Shown here piece after piece: positions 1 through 5,939 of a stretch of DNA of 9,734 nucleotides (position 1 is its first letter; each line of letters starts with the position of its first letter). The notes under the pieces were generated by a model that saw only the letters and a list, made by a program, of their open reading frames with translations, was not told the DNA's origin and did no database searches. Location: NCBI GenBank assembly GCA_023139025.1, contig JAGLOH010000057.1:1-9734 (forward strand), in the 5' to 3' direction. A program made the translations under genes and the position numbers. The DNA comes from Candidatus Heimdallarchaeota archaeon. Lineage in GTDB: Archaea; Asgardarchaeota; Heimdallarchaeia; Heimdallarchaeales; Heimdallarchaeaceae.

Positions 1-573
1 AGGACATCTTCCCTTGTATTCTAACGGGATGTGAGAAACATCTATGTTCATCGATTCGCCATATTTTGTTACAGGAGACACTCCCATCATTTCAGCAGGT
101 TCAGGTTCTAAATTATCGATTAAGCTGGTTCTTAGAACTGAACTATTCTGATGTTCAGCATATGGTAAAGCTGTCTCTCCAATGGTTGATTCCGAAAAAA
201 GACTTTGGATATCCATATTATCAATATCCATCTGAACAGGATCAGTATAAAATTTGTTAGGGGAAGATTGTGATTGACTAGAAGGTGATTGTGAATCTAT
301 GTCAAGGTCATATGAAGTTAATGAAGAATCTGTTTTTTCTTTTTTCGACAAGTTCAGTTTTTCAAAAATCTTACAGTGGGTAGATATTGGACAGGATTGG
401 CTCCTAAATTCAAGATTTGGGGCAGGATCAATAAAAGTTCGTCCAATTAGTAAAGAACCATTTAAAGGATGGATTTTCAAACCTTGTTCAAGGAGAGCTC
501 TAAGAACCTCTTTTGGATCATAAGACTCACCGTTTATCTCTATGATGCCCTTAATATCACTTAGATTCATCAT
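1..573 (-). CDS. Hypothetical protein, N-terminal part (runs off left edge)
   Basis: An open frame of 191 codons on the minus strand starts at tandem ATG codons (573 and 570) and has no stop before the window edge, so the C-terminus is missing. Residues 1 to about 70 look folded: an alternating start (DIKGIIEINGESYDPKEVLR), a short helix (EVLRALLEQGL), a strand (GSLLIGRTFI) and a C-X6-C pair (CPISTHCKIF contains both a Cys-Pro and a His-Cys). From about residue 80 to 115 the chain is rich in Ser, Gln and Asp and is probably disordered. Near the edge comes a second Cys-Pro (YKGRCP), which could begin a zinc-binding segment. I recognise no family. No Shine-Dalgarno sequence precedes the start, which fits a leaderless transcript. 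Codon use and the long open frame support a real gene; function unknown. Confidence 0.75.
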   Translation of the reverse strand, partial: MMNLSDIKGIIEINGESYDPKEVLRALLEQGLKIHPLNGSLLIGRTFIDPAPNLEFRSQSCPISTHCKIFEKLNLSKKEKTDSSLTSYDLDIDSQSPSSQSQSSPNKFYTDPVQMDIDNMDIQSLFSESTIGETALPYAEHQNSSVLRTSLIDNLEPEPAEMMGVSPVTKYGESMNIDVSHIPLEYKGRCP

Positions 574-598
574 AACATGTACATATTTAGTTTAGTAA

Positions 599-612
599 GT
601 TAAAAAATAAGT
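599..612 (-). promoter_or_regulatory. Possible TATA-box for the left-edge gene
   Basis: Read on the minus strand this stretch is TTATTTTTTAAC, an AT-only core centred about 33 bases before the ATG at 573. That spacing suits an archaeal TATA box with a very short leader. No Shine-Dalgarno site lies between it and the start. It is a match by composition and position only. Confidence 0.3.
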
Positions 613-659
613 ATTATATCAATATGGACGGGGGTATTACTATTTTAATATTAAGCCTA

Positions 660-1346
660 TCAATCTTGATATTTTAAGTGAATTGCTTTGGTTACTCTTG
701 TTAACCAATCATCTAGTTTGCCAATTAATTCAGAATGGACTTCAGGGAGAAGTACATCTTCTTGAGGCATTTTTGAAACTCTTTGAACCCAAGAGTTTAG
801 CTCATATAACATTGGTGACATTCCGACATGAGTTTCGACCTCATCCCTTAAATCCTCTATCATCTTTGATATGTTCCCACAACTACTAGTGGGGCTAACC
901 ATTTGTGTTATATGTTTAAATTTCTTGGAAACAGCATTAAAAGCTGCATCAGCTTCAGCTGAAACTCCTGCTCCATCGTCTTCTTCAGCTATACCTGGAG
1001 AAGTATATTCTACAGTAGCTGGTTCAGCTGGTACTGCAACTGCAGGTGTAGATCCTTTCTTGGCTTTGCCTTTGGATTTTGCAGGGGCTGCAACAGCAAT
1101 AGATCCCAACCCATCAATCTTAGTGTTTAAGTTTGCGATCATATCCTTAATTCCAGGAATCTCACTAAGTTTAAGACCTACCTCAGAAACCTGATTTTCA
1201 ACATTAGAAAAACCTGTCATCTTTGTTTCCAATTGCGTAATTTGAGTAGATAGCTTAGAAATCGCATCATTTACATTTTGAACAAGAGTTGAAAGCTTAT
1301 TGATTGAGTTAATTAGTTGAACTAACATTTCCTCTGGGTTACTCAT
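660..1346 (-). CDS. Coiled-coil protein of unknown function
   Basis: A 228-residue acidic protein with no signal peptide or membrane segment. Residues 1-80 form a long amphipathic helix with heptad-like spacing of Leu, Ile and Val (LVQLINSINKLSTLVQNV, then KLSTQITQLETKM), so a coiled coil is likely. Residues 84-125 are a low-complexity Ala/Pro/Lys then Glu/Asp linker. Residues 130-226 are a second, mostly helical domain with three conserved-looking stretches around KMIEDLRDEVE, MLYELNSWVQRV and ELIGKLDDWLTRV. The architecture of coiled coil, flexible linker and helical domain suggests a scaffold or adaptor, which is inference. It is transcribed away from the small ORF/E2 unit and shares the 142-base divergent region with it. 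A 107-codon frame on the opposite strand (871-1194) is a shadow of the Ala/Pro-rich linker. I do not recognise the family. Confidence 0.75.
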   Translation of the reverse strand: MSNPEEMLVQLINSINKLSTLVQNVNDAISKLSTQITQLETKMTGFSNVENQVSEVGLKLSEIPGIKDMIANLNTKIDGLGSIAVAAPAKSKGKAKKGSTPAVAVPAEPATVEYTSPGIAEEDDGAGVSAEADAAFNAVSKKFKHITQMVSPTSSCGNISKMIEDLRDEVETHVGMSPMLYELNSWVQRVSKMPQEDVLLPEVHSELIGKLDDWLTRVTKAIHLKYQD

Positions 1347-1488
1347 ACATATTCACATATAGTAATTGTTATCAAATTAAAAAAATTTTTGGATTAGGCG
1401 TAATCAAAAACTAGCTTCCGTTTATTAGCTGAATCAAATTTCGTTTAGGAGAGACATAATCTTAATATATCTAGCAAACTTTTCATAG
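1347..1488. promoter_or_regulatory. Divergent intergenic promoter region
   Basis: This 142-base AT-rich gap lies between the start of the coiled-coil gene (minus) and the small ORF/E2 unit (plus). Toward the left, the minus strand has a TTTTTTTAATTT tract (about 1376-1390) roughly 34 bases before the start at 1346. Toward the right, a TTAATATAT box lies at 1462-1470. Between them sits a short inverted repeat, GATTA-GGCG-TAATC (1392-1405), which could be an operator; five-base arms are weak evidence. Confidence 0.45.
1462..1470 (+). promoter_or_regulatory. TATA-box for the small ORF/E2 unit
   Basis: TTAATATAT is the best TATA-like element in the gap. With the usual archaeal distance of about 26 bases from the box centre, transcription would begin near 1490-1493. 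That falls just after the first ATG (1489) and before the second (1498), favouring the second ATG as the true start of the small ORF. Position-based inference. Confidence 0.4.
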
Positions 1489-1662
1489 ATGAGGCTAATG
1501 AGCGAAAGAGATATCGTGGAATTACTAGTTAGATGGCGTTCTGTGGCAATGATGTTAGAAAGAAAAGAATTTGAGAAAATTGCTGGAGATCAAAAAGGAT
1601 TAATTGCAGCCATACTCATGATACTTCTAGAGATGCAGAACAAGGGTTCAGGAGGATACTAG
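1489..1662 (+). CDS. Small helical protein upstream of E2 (54-57 residues)
   Basis: A short open frame runs from ATG 1489 (57 residues) or ATG 1498 (54 residues) to a TAG at 1660-1662. GAGG just before 1498 and the position of the TATA box favour the later start (MSERDIVELLVRW...). The product is predicted to be two helices, residues 5-32 with charged faces and residues 37-51 hydrophobic (LIAAILMILLEM), ending in NKGSGGY. It is not ubiquitin: there are no beta strands and no ubiquitin-like spacing. The next gene on the same strand, an E2 enzyme, begins 39 bases later in the same reading frame, so only the TAG separates them. It may be an independent microprotein cotranscribed with E2 or the stranded N-terminal extension of a longer E2. 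Its reality rests on composition, promoter position and context. Confidence 0.5.
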   Translation: MRLMSERDIVELLVRWRSVAMMLERKEFEKIAGDQKGLIAAILMILLEMQNKGSGGY

Positions 1663-1701
1663 TTACAACCATACTTAAAAAAACATACTGGATATGAATC
1701 A

Positions 1702-2169
1702 ATGTTAGCAGAAGAAGAATTTTGGCCTAGAATAGCAATCGAAGCCAATGAATTAAAAAAAGAATTGCCAACATTCAAACCAATAGACGGAAATACACTT
1801 CAATGGAGGGGTTTTATTTTTGGAGCAGGTTTATATGAAAATGGTGTTTTTGTACTTGATATCGATATTCCGAGAGAATATCCATTCAAACCTCCGAAGG
1901 TAAAAATGCTAACAAAGGTTTTTCATGCTAATGTATTTGATACAAGAATATGTGTAGGGGTTCTAGGAGCAGATTGGACCCCAGCGAACAATCTAGTTGA
2001 TGTTATAGAATCAATTCGCTTCATTTTAAGTAATCCAAATCCTGATGATCCTTTAAATTCAACAGCTGCTAATCTGATGAAAAGAGACCCTAAAGAATAT
2101 GCTAGAAAAGTTCGAGAATATGTAGAAAAATATGCTACATTTGATCAGATAGGTAAGTACAGTTTATAG
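1702..2169 (+). CDS. E2 ubiquitin-conjugating enzyme (UBC fold)
   Basis: A 155-residue protein with the full length and order of a UBC domain. An N-terminal helix (residues 3-20) is followed by strands around WRGFIFGAGLYENGVF, then the family signature EYPFKPPKV (59-67), HAN (75-77), the catalytic cysteine in RICVGVL (Cys84), the WTPANNL segment (92-98, compare WSPA in eukaryotes) and NPNPDDPLN (111-119), with C-terminal helices at 119-128 and 130-145. E2 enzymes accept ubiquitin from E1 as a thioester on this cysteine and pass it to lysines, with or without an E3. The usual HPN motif reads HAN: the oxyanion-stabilising Asn is kept and the Pro is lost. No E1, ubiquitin, RING or JAMM gene is visible in the window. 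The stop is TAG followed at once by TAA. The ribosome binding site is weak (GGAT at 1690-1693). Confidence 0.93.
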   Translation: MLAEEEFWPRIAIEANELKKELPTFKPIDGNTLQWRGFIFGAGLYENGVFVLDIDIPREYPFKPPKVKMLTKVFHANVFDTRICVGVLGADWTPANNLVDVIESIRFILSNPNPDDPLNSTAANLMKRDPKEYARKVREYVEKYATFDQIGKYSL

Positions 2170-2215
2170 TAAACCTTCTTTTATTACAGCATAATTGAAT
2201 CTAGCATCATAAGGA

Positions 2216-2225
2216 ATTTTTATTT
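2216..2225 (+). promoter_or_regulatory. Possible TATA-box for the preQ0 operon
   Basis: TTTTTATTTA lies in the 73-base gap between E2 and queE. Its centre is about 28 bases before the second in-frame ATG of queE (2249), which would suit a leaderless start there; no Shine-Dalgarno site precedes either ATG. The same gap begins with a T-rich run (CTTCTTTTATT, 2176-2186) that could end transcription of the E2 unit. Weak evidence. Confidence 0.3.
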
Positions 2226-2242
2226 AGAGTTAAGAAAATAAT

Positions 2243-3058
2243 ATGTCAATGTCACAGGGTTACGTACAAGAAATATTCTCAAGTTTCCAAGGTGAAGGAG
2301 CAGCAGTTGAGGGAAGTTGTTATGGATTAAGGCAGATTTTCATCAGATTCTCAGGGTGTCCTCTTGCTTTAGGTGTTCATGGAACAAAAGGTTGTATTTG
2401 GTGTGATTCTCCGAAATCTTGGAGTACAACTCCATCAAAATGTCTTGTGGAAACACAAGCAGGAACTCAATCCTTTGAAGAAATAGCTAACCCTTTAACA
2501 CCTGAAGAAATTTTAGATTTTGTAAAAAAGCTTTCTACTAAGGATTTACACTCTGTAAGCTTGACGGGGGGAGAGCCCTTGTATCAGGAATCATTAATTG
2601 AAGATATTACTTTTCTTCTCAAAGAGGCAGGATATAAAACATATCTAGAAACAGCATACACTGATAATTTTGTGTTTCTAGAAAAATTATCAGATAAAAT
2701 TGATTTTGCATGTGTAGATATAAAGGATAAAACAGCGAATGCTGCTTTAGAATGGGAGAATCTTGTAAATCAGGAAGTAAAAATGAGTAGAATACTAAAA
2801 AACGCAGGAACTAAAGTGTTTGCAAAAACTGTAATAACCAAAGCCTCAAAAAAAGAAAATTTTGAGATTATTGCAAAGAAGTGTGGATCCATAGATCTTC
2901 CCATTGTTATCCAATTTGTTACACCAATAGTTAATTCTAAGGTTGAACAACCAACATGGGAGCAAATGAATGATTTCTCTCAAATTGCTGGGAAATTTCT
3001 TTCACCTGAAAAAATAGGGATTTCAATACAAATGCACAAAGCCGTAGAAATCTTGTAG
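2243..3058 (+). CDS. queE: 7-carboxy-7-deazaguanine synthase QueE (radical SAM)
   Basis: QueE is a radical SAM enzyme that contracts the ring of 6-carboxytetrahydropterin to 7-carboxy-7-deazaguanine. The N-terminus carries the family hallmark EIFSSFQGEG (10-19), followed by RQIFIRFSGC (30-39). The [4Fe-4S] cysteines are Cys39, Cys51 and Cys54, a CX11CX2C spacing rather than the canonical CX3CX2C; an insert of about eight residues (LGVHGTKG region) sits between the first two. The SAM-binding motif LTGGEPL is at 107-113, and later strands include YKTYLETAYTDN and FACVDIKDK. At 271 residues it is slightly longer than many QueE proteins because of the cluster insert and a segment at about 62-83. 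It is the first gene of a five-gene set; the next gene starts nine bases after its stop. ATG 2249 is an alternative start. Confidence 0.93.
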   Translation: MSMSQGYVQEIFSSFQGEGAAVEGSCYGLRQIFIRFSGCPLALGVHGTKGCIWCDSPKSWSTTPSKCLVETQAGTQSFEEIANPLTPEEILDFVKKLSTKDLHSVSLTGGEPLYQESLIEDITFLLKEAGYKTYLETAYTDNFVFLEKLSDKIDFACVDIKDKTANAALEWENLVNQEVKMSRILKNAGTKVFAKTVITKASKKENFEIIAKKCGSIDLPIVIQFVTPIVNSKVEQPTWEQMNDFSQIAGKFLSPEKIGISIQMHKAVEIL

Positions 3059-3067
3059 GGAATAAAG

Positions 3068-4039
3068 ATGAATCTAAATAGCAAAAAACTATCAGATGTT
3101 CAAGCAAATAAATCAAAGATACAGATAGGTATTAGGAGAGTAGGTGTAAGTGATATTCCAAAAATTATTCGTAGGAAACGTTTTGGTGAATATAATGAAT
3201 TATCAGCAAAAATAGATGTTTATGTTGATTTATTGCCTTCAAAAAGAGGAATTCACATGTCCCGAAATCTAGAAGCAATTAATGAAGTTATATCAACTCT
3301 TACAGGAGAAGTTATTTCTGATTGTGAAGAATTATGTGCTCAGATTGCAGAAAAAGTTCTTTCTATTCAACCAGGAGCAACTAATGCCGAAGTAACACTT
3401 ATTGCAGATTATGAAATGGAAACTCATTCAGAAGCCATTGGAAGGAAGAAATCCAGTGTTCACAAATTAAGAGCTGGAGCTCTTGCGCATAAAACTAGAG
3501 AAACTATTACGATTACTAAAGTAATTGGTGCAGAGGTCGAAGGAACAACAGTCTGCCCCTGTTCTCAAGAACTATCAAGGGATTTTACTAAGGAAAAACT
3601 TGCAGAAAAGGGGTTCACTGAGGAACAAATAGATTACGTAATTGAAACTATTCCTTTAGCTTCGCATAATCAGAGATCAAAATCAATTTTAGTACTTGAG
3701 CAACCAAGAGATGCGGAAAGAATAGAACTTGAAGATATAATTGGAATACTAGAAACATCAATGAGCTCACCTACACATGAAGTACTAAAACGAAAAGATG
3801 AACAAGCTGTTGTTCTCTATGCACATCAACATCCAGCCTTTGTAGAGGATGTAGTAAGATCGATTTTGCAGAAAGTTTCTAAAAAATACTCAAATCAACC
3901 CCCAGAAACATTAATCTGTGTCAAACAAATTAACTATGAAAGCATTCATCAACACAATGCAGTTGCAGAAGTTAAAATATCTTTAAAGAAATTGATGGAA
4001 CAACTTAATGGATTGGAAGGAAATGAAGACAATCAATAA
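3068..4039 (+). CDS. mptA: GTP cyclohydrolase, archaeal MptA/FolE2 family
   Basis: This 323-residue protein belongs to the COG1469 family of GTP cyclohydrolases (type IB FolE2 or archaeal MptA). Recognisable blocks are DVQ (10-12), IQIGIRRVGV (18-27), RGIHMSR (60-66), GTTVCPCSQ (159-167) with a candidate metal-binding cysteine, PLASHNQR (196-203), a His-rich HQHPAFVED (253-261) and ESIHQHNA (291-298). MptA makes 7,8-dihydroneopterin 2',3'-cyclic phosphate for methanopterin, whereas FolE2 makes 7,8-dihydroneopterin triphosphate, the substrate of QueD. Overall layout is archaeal MptA-like, but the position between queE and queD implies that it feeds preQ0 synthesis. A GGGA site at 3058-3061, overlapping the queE stop, precedes the ATG. 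The 3' end overlaps the next gene. The symbol is uncertain between mptA and folE2; the family is not. Confidence 0.9.
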   Translation: MNLNSKKLSDVQANKSKIQIGIRRVGVSDIPKIIRRKRFGEYNELSAKIDVYVDLLPSKRGIHMSRNLEAINEVISTLTGEVISDCEELCAQIAEKVLSIQPGATNAEVTLIADYEMETHSEAIGRKKSSVHKLRAGALAHKTRETITITKVIGAEVEGTTVCPCSQELSRDFTKEKLAEKGFTEEQIDYVIETIPLASHNQRSKSILVLEQPRDAERIELEDIIGILETSMSSPTHEVLKRKDEQAVVLYAHQHPAFVEDVVRSILQKVSKKYSNQPPETLICVKQINYESIHQHNAVAEVKISLKKLMEQLNGLEGNEDNQ

Positions 4040-4640
4040 ACCGCCATATCATATCATTGTAGAAGATTTTGCTAATCAAATGATTTATGATGGATCTCAA
4101 CTTTCAAGTCATTTTACTGCTGAAAAATATGGTATAATAGGTGATAGTATTCTTGTTTTTAGAGGGGGAATGAAGCTTTCTCCAAAGGAAATGGTTGATA
4201 TTAAAGATATTCTCAGAGAATCGCACTTGAGTAATATTTTAATTAGTTCTGATGATTCCCTGCATTTCATAATTGAGGAATTTGATATACAACCACCAAA
4301 TATGGAACTAGAATATTACAGACTTCGAATTTTAGCTCAAACAGTCATCGATATTTTGAAGGAGAAAAATATTGAAATTGAAAGAAAAGGAACAGATATT
4401 TTCGTTGATGGAAAAAAACTAAACGTGGGAATTGCTACAGTAGGAATTTCAAGTAGTAAAATCCACTTTGGAATAAATATCCTTAGCACAGGAGTTCCAG
4501 AACATGTTCAAGCTATTGGTTTAGCAGACCTCGGAGTAAAAACAGAAGAAATACAAAGCTTAGCAATTCAAATAGCTGAGAAATATATAAGTGAAATATC
4601 CAGAATCAAAGAGGATATTGCAAAAACTAGAACAATATAG
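4008..4640 (+). CDS. DUF366 family protein in preQ0 operon
   Basis: A 210-residue protein (or 205 from ATG 4023) matching the DUF366/COG2029 family. Typical features are the strand-turn DGSQLSSHF (28-36), GDSILVFRGG (45-54), LHFIIEEF (85-92), a helix with YYRLRILAQTVIDIL, then GKKLNVGIATVG (135-146), IHFGINI (152-158) and GVPEHVQAIGLADLGV (162-177). No biochemical role is established to my knowledge; the overall pattern recalls the biotin/lipoate ligase-like fold, which I hold only loosely. The gene overlaps the 3' end of the cyclohydrolase gene and its TAG stop shares its last G with the queD ribosome binding site, so all three are probably translated in concert. GATGGA (3994-3999) suits start 4008; GGAAGG (4015-4020) lies only two bases from 4023. 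A step in or near 7-deazaguanine metabolism is inferred from context. Confidence 0.85.
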   Translation: MDWKEMKTINKPPYHIIVEDFANQMIYDGSQLSSHFTAEKYGIIGDSILVFRGGMKLSPKEMVDIKDILRESHLSNILISSDDSLHFIIEEFDIQPPNMELEYYRLRILAQTVIDILKEKNIEIERKGTDIFVDGKKLNVGIATVGISSSKIHFGINILSTGVPEHVQAIGLADLGVKTEEIQSLAIQIAEKYISEISRIKEDIAKTRTI

Positions 4641-4645
4641 GTGAT
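4640..4645 (+). promoter_or_regulatory. Ribosome binding site deciding the queD TTG start
   Basis: GGTGAT is a full complement to the end of archaeal 16S rRNA. Its first G is the last base of the DUF366 stop codon. It points to the TTG at 4649 as the queD start; the first in-frame ATG is eighteen codons further, inside the conserved zinc-site region, so TTG must be used. Confidence 0.7.
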
Positions 4646-4648
4646 AAT

Positions 4649-5101
4649 TTGAAATTAAAAATCTCTGGTGACAAATTAACCTTCGCTTCAGCACATATGT
4701 TAACAAGACATGATAAATGTGCACGCCTCCATGGTCATAATTATGATATTGAAGTTGAAGTTGAAGGAAAAATAGATGAAAATAATATGTTGATTGATTT
4801 CGGAATCTTCAAAAAAGCTGTTGGGAAGATAGTAAAAAAATTTGATCACAGGATTCTTATTCCCGATTTTAACAAGGACCTAAACATAACAACCACAGAC
4901 AAACAAGTCATAGTTGACACATGTGAAGGAAGATATTATCGTTTTCCAAGAGAGGATGTAATTTTGCTCCCTTTAGAAGCAACCACTGTAGAGCTATTGG
5001 CTAAATATTTTCACAGCCTAATAAAAGAACAGTATCCTCAATTCAAAATAACTATTACAATGGCAGAGACACCTACAAGTGTTGTGACATATACAGAATG
5101 A
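4649..5101 (+). CDS. queD: 6-carboxytetrahydropterin synthase QueD (PTPS family)
   Basis: QueD converts 7,8-dihydroneopterin triphosphate to 6-carboxytetrahydropterin, the QueE substrate. The 150-residue protein has the zinc ligands His16 (FASAH), His28 and His30 (RLHGHNY), and the catalytic Cys24 in HDKCARLHGH. The LIDFGIFK block (48-55) and FDHRIL (65-70) with the catalytic Asp-His follow, then LEATTVELLA (109-118) and the C-terminal AETPTS (139-144) with the substrate-anchoring Glu. A segment at about 78-108 (IVDTCEGRYYRFPRED) extends the loop before the LEATTVE block compared with short bacterial QueD proteins. The start is an unusual TTG chosen from the GGTGAT ribosome binding site and from conserved sequence beginning at once (LKISGDKLTFASAH). 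It lies eight bases after the DUF366 stop and 63 bases before the queC ATG, in the same operon. Confidence 0.93.
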   Translation: MKLKISGDKLTFASAHMLTRHDKCARLHGHNYDIEVEVEGKIDENNMLIDFGIFKKAVGKIVKKFDHRILIPDFNKDLNITTTDKQVIVDTCEGRYYRFPREDVILLPLEATTVELLAKYFHSLIKEQYPQFKITITMAETPTSVVTYTE

Positions 5102-5153
5102 GATTTTAAAGAGAAAATAATACATGAATAATACGGAAATATCAGTAGATAAC

Positions 5154-5159
5154 AGGTGA
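5154..5159 (+). promoter_or_regulatory. Ribosome binding site deciding the queC start
   Basis: AGGTGA is a strong archaeal ribosome binding site five bases before the ATG at 5165. It contains the GTG at 5156 that would otherwise give three extra residues, so the GTG is better read as part of the site than as a start codon. Confidence 0.7.
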
Positions 5160-5164
5160 AAAAT

Positions 5165-5881
5165 ATGCGAAAAGCGATTGTCTTGTTTTCGGGGGGAATG
5201 GATTCCACCGCATGTTTATATTGGACAATACAAAAATATGATGAAATAACTCTGCTAAGTTTTCTTTATGGTAGTAAAGAAGATCAAACCATTATCAAGG
5301 TCAACAAAAAGTTTTCCTCCTTGCTTTCTGTTAAAACTAAGATTATCAATTTGCCTTTTCTAGAAGAATTTTCCCAAGAAGCTGGTTCTAGTCTTACAAA
5401 ATCTGAAAAGAAACCTCCAGAAGTTAGCTCCTTTGAACAATTAGATAGGGAAGATTTAGCAATGCAAACTGCTAAAGAAGTTTGGATTCCAGGAAGAAAC
5501 ATTCTCTTTCTTTCAATAGCTGCTTCTTTAGCTGATACTTCAAAAGTACCAACAGATATAATCTTTGGAGCTAATAAGGAAGAAGGAACCACATTTCCAG
5601 ATAATACATTAGATTTTGTTAATAGGATGAATAAATCAATTGAATTAGGGTGTTTAAATCAAGTTACAATTCAAGCCCCATTTCATGATTCAGATAAGAA
5701 GGACATAGTTGTATTTCTTACTGAAAACAATGCCAAAATGGCTTTTTCATCATCCTGCTACCAAATAGAGGAATGGACAAATGAAGGAAAACCAATACAT
5801 TGTGGCACCTGTGAGTCGTGCCAAAGGAGAAAAAGAGCTTTTCATCAAGCAAGTATAGATGATCCCACAGAATACAGATAA
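5165..5881 (+). CDS. queC: 7-cyano-7-deazaguanine synthase QueC
   Basis: QueC uses ATP and ammonia to turn 7-carboxy-7-deazaguanine into preQ0. Counting from ATG 5165 (238 residues), the N-terminal PP-loop is SGGMDST (9-15) after the strand AIVLF, the family motif IPGRN is at 108-112 (VPGRN in most members), and TTFPDN (142-147) replaces the usual YPDCR-like segment. The C-terminal zinc site is formed by Cys198, Cys213, Cys216 and Cys219 (SSCYQ, then HCGTCESCQRR). A loop of about 25 residues rich in Lys, Glu and Ser (77-100) is like that of other members. An upstream GTG (5156) in frame would add three residues but is part of the ribosome binding site. It closes the preQ0 gene set; a tRNA-guanine transglycosylase that would use preQ0 is not in the window. 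Confidence 0.94.
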   Translation: MRKAIVLFSGGMDSTACLYWTIQKYDEITLLSFLYGSKEDQTIIKVNKKFSSLLSVKTKIINLPFLEEFSQEAGSSLTKSEKKPPEVSSFEQLDREDLAMQTAKEVWIPGRNILFLSIAASLADTSKVPTDIIFGANKEEGTTFPDNTLDFVNRMNKSIELGCLNQVTIQAPFHDSDKKDIVVFLTENNAKMAFSSSCYQIEEWTNEGKPIHCGTCESCQRRKRAFHQASIDDPTEYR

Positions 5882-5899
5882 CTTTGGAAAAAATGTTTT

Positions 5900-5928
5900 T
5901 ATGTGTGAACATACATAGTGTTGACACT
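5900..5928 (+). repeat. Two small inverted repeats before the gelsolin-like gene
   Basis: TATGT-GTGA-ACATA (5900-5913) and AGTGT-TG-ACACT (5917-5928) are perfect five-base inverted repeats placed three bases apart in the 58-base gap after queC. They lie just upstream of the ribosome binding site GGGGTG (5929-5934). They could bind a regulator or form small RNA hairpins; arms of five bases can arise by chance. Confidence 0.35.
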
Positions 5929-5939
5929 GGGGTGTTATC

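Noticed and set aside
66..523. Two plus-strand frames (66-260 and 299-523)
   Set aside because: Both are antisense to the continuous 191-codon minus-strand frame, which has the better start context, promoter position and amino acid composition.
871..1194. 107-codon plus-strand frame rich in Ala, Ser and Thr
   Set aside because: It lies opposite the Ala/Pro/Lys linker and flanks of the coiled-coil gene, and its composition is just the complement of that low-complexity stretch.
1660..1662. TAG as a pyrrolysine codon joining the small ORF to E2
   Set aside because: TAG serves as the normal end of at least four other genes here (E2, queE, DUF366, gelsolin-like), E2 itself ends in TAG-TAA, and no pyl genes or methylamine methyltransferases are present in the window.
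1489..1662. Small ORF as a ubiquitin gene
   Set aside because: Despite the Gly-Gly near its end it is too short and helical, with none of the beta-grasp pattern.
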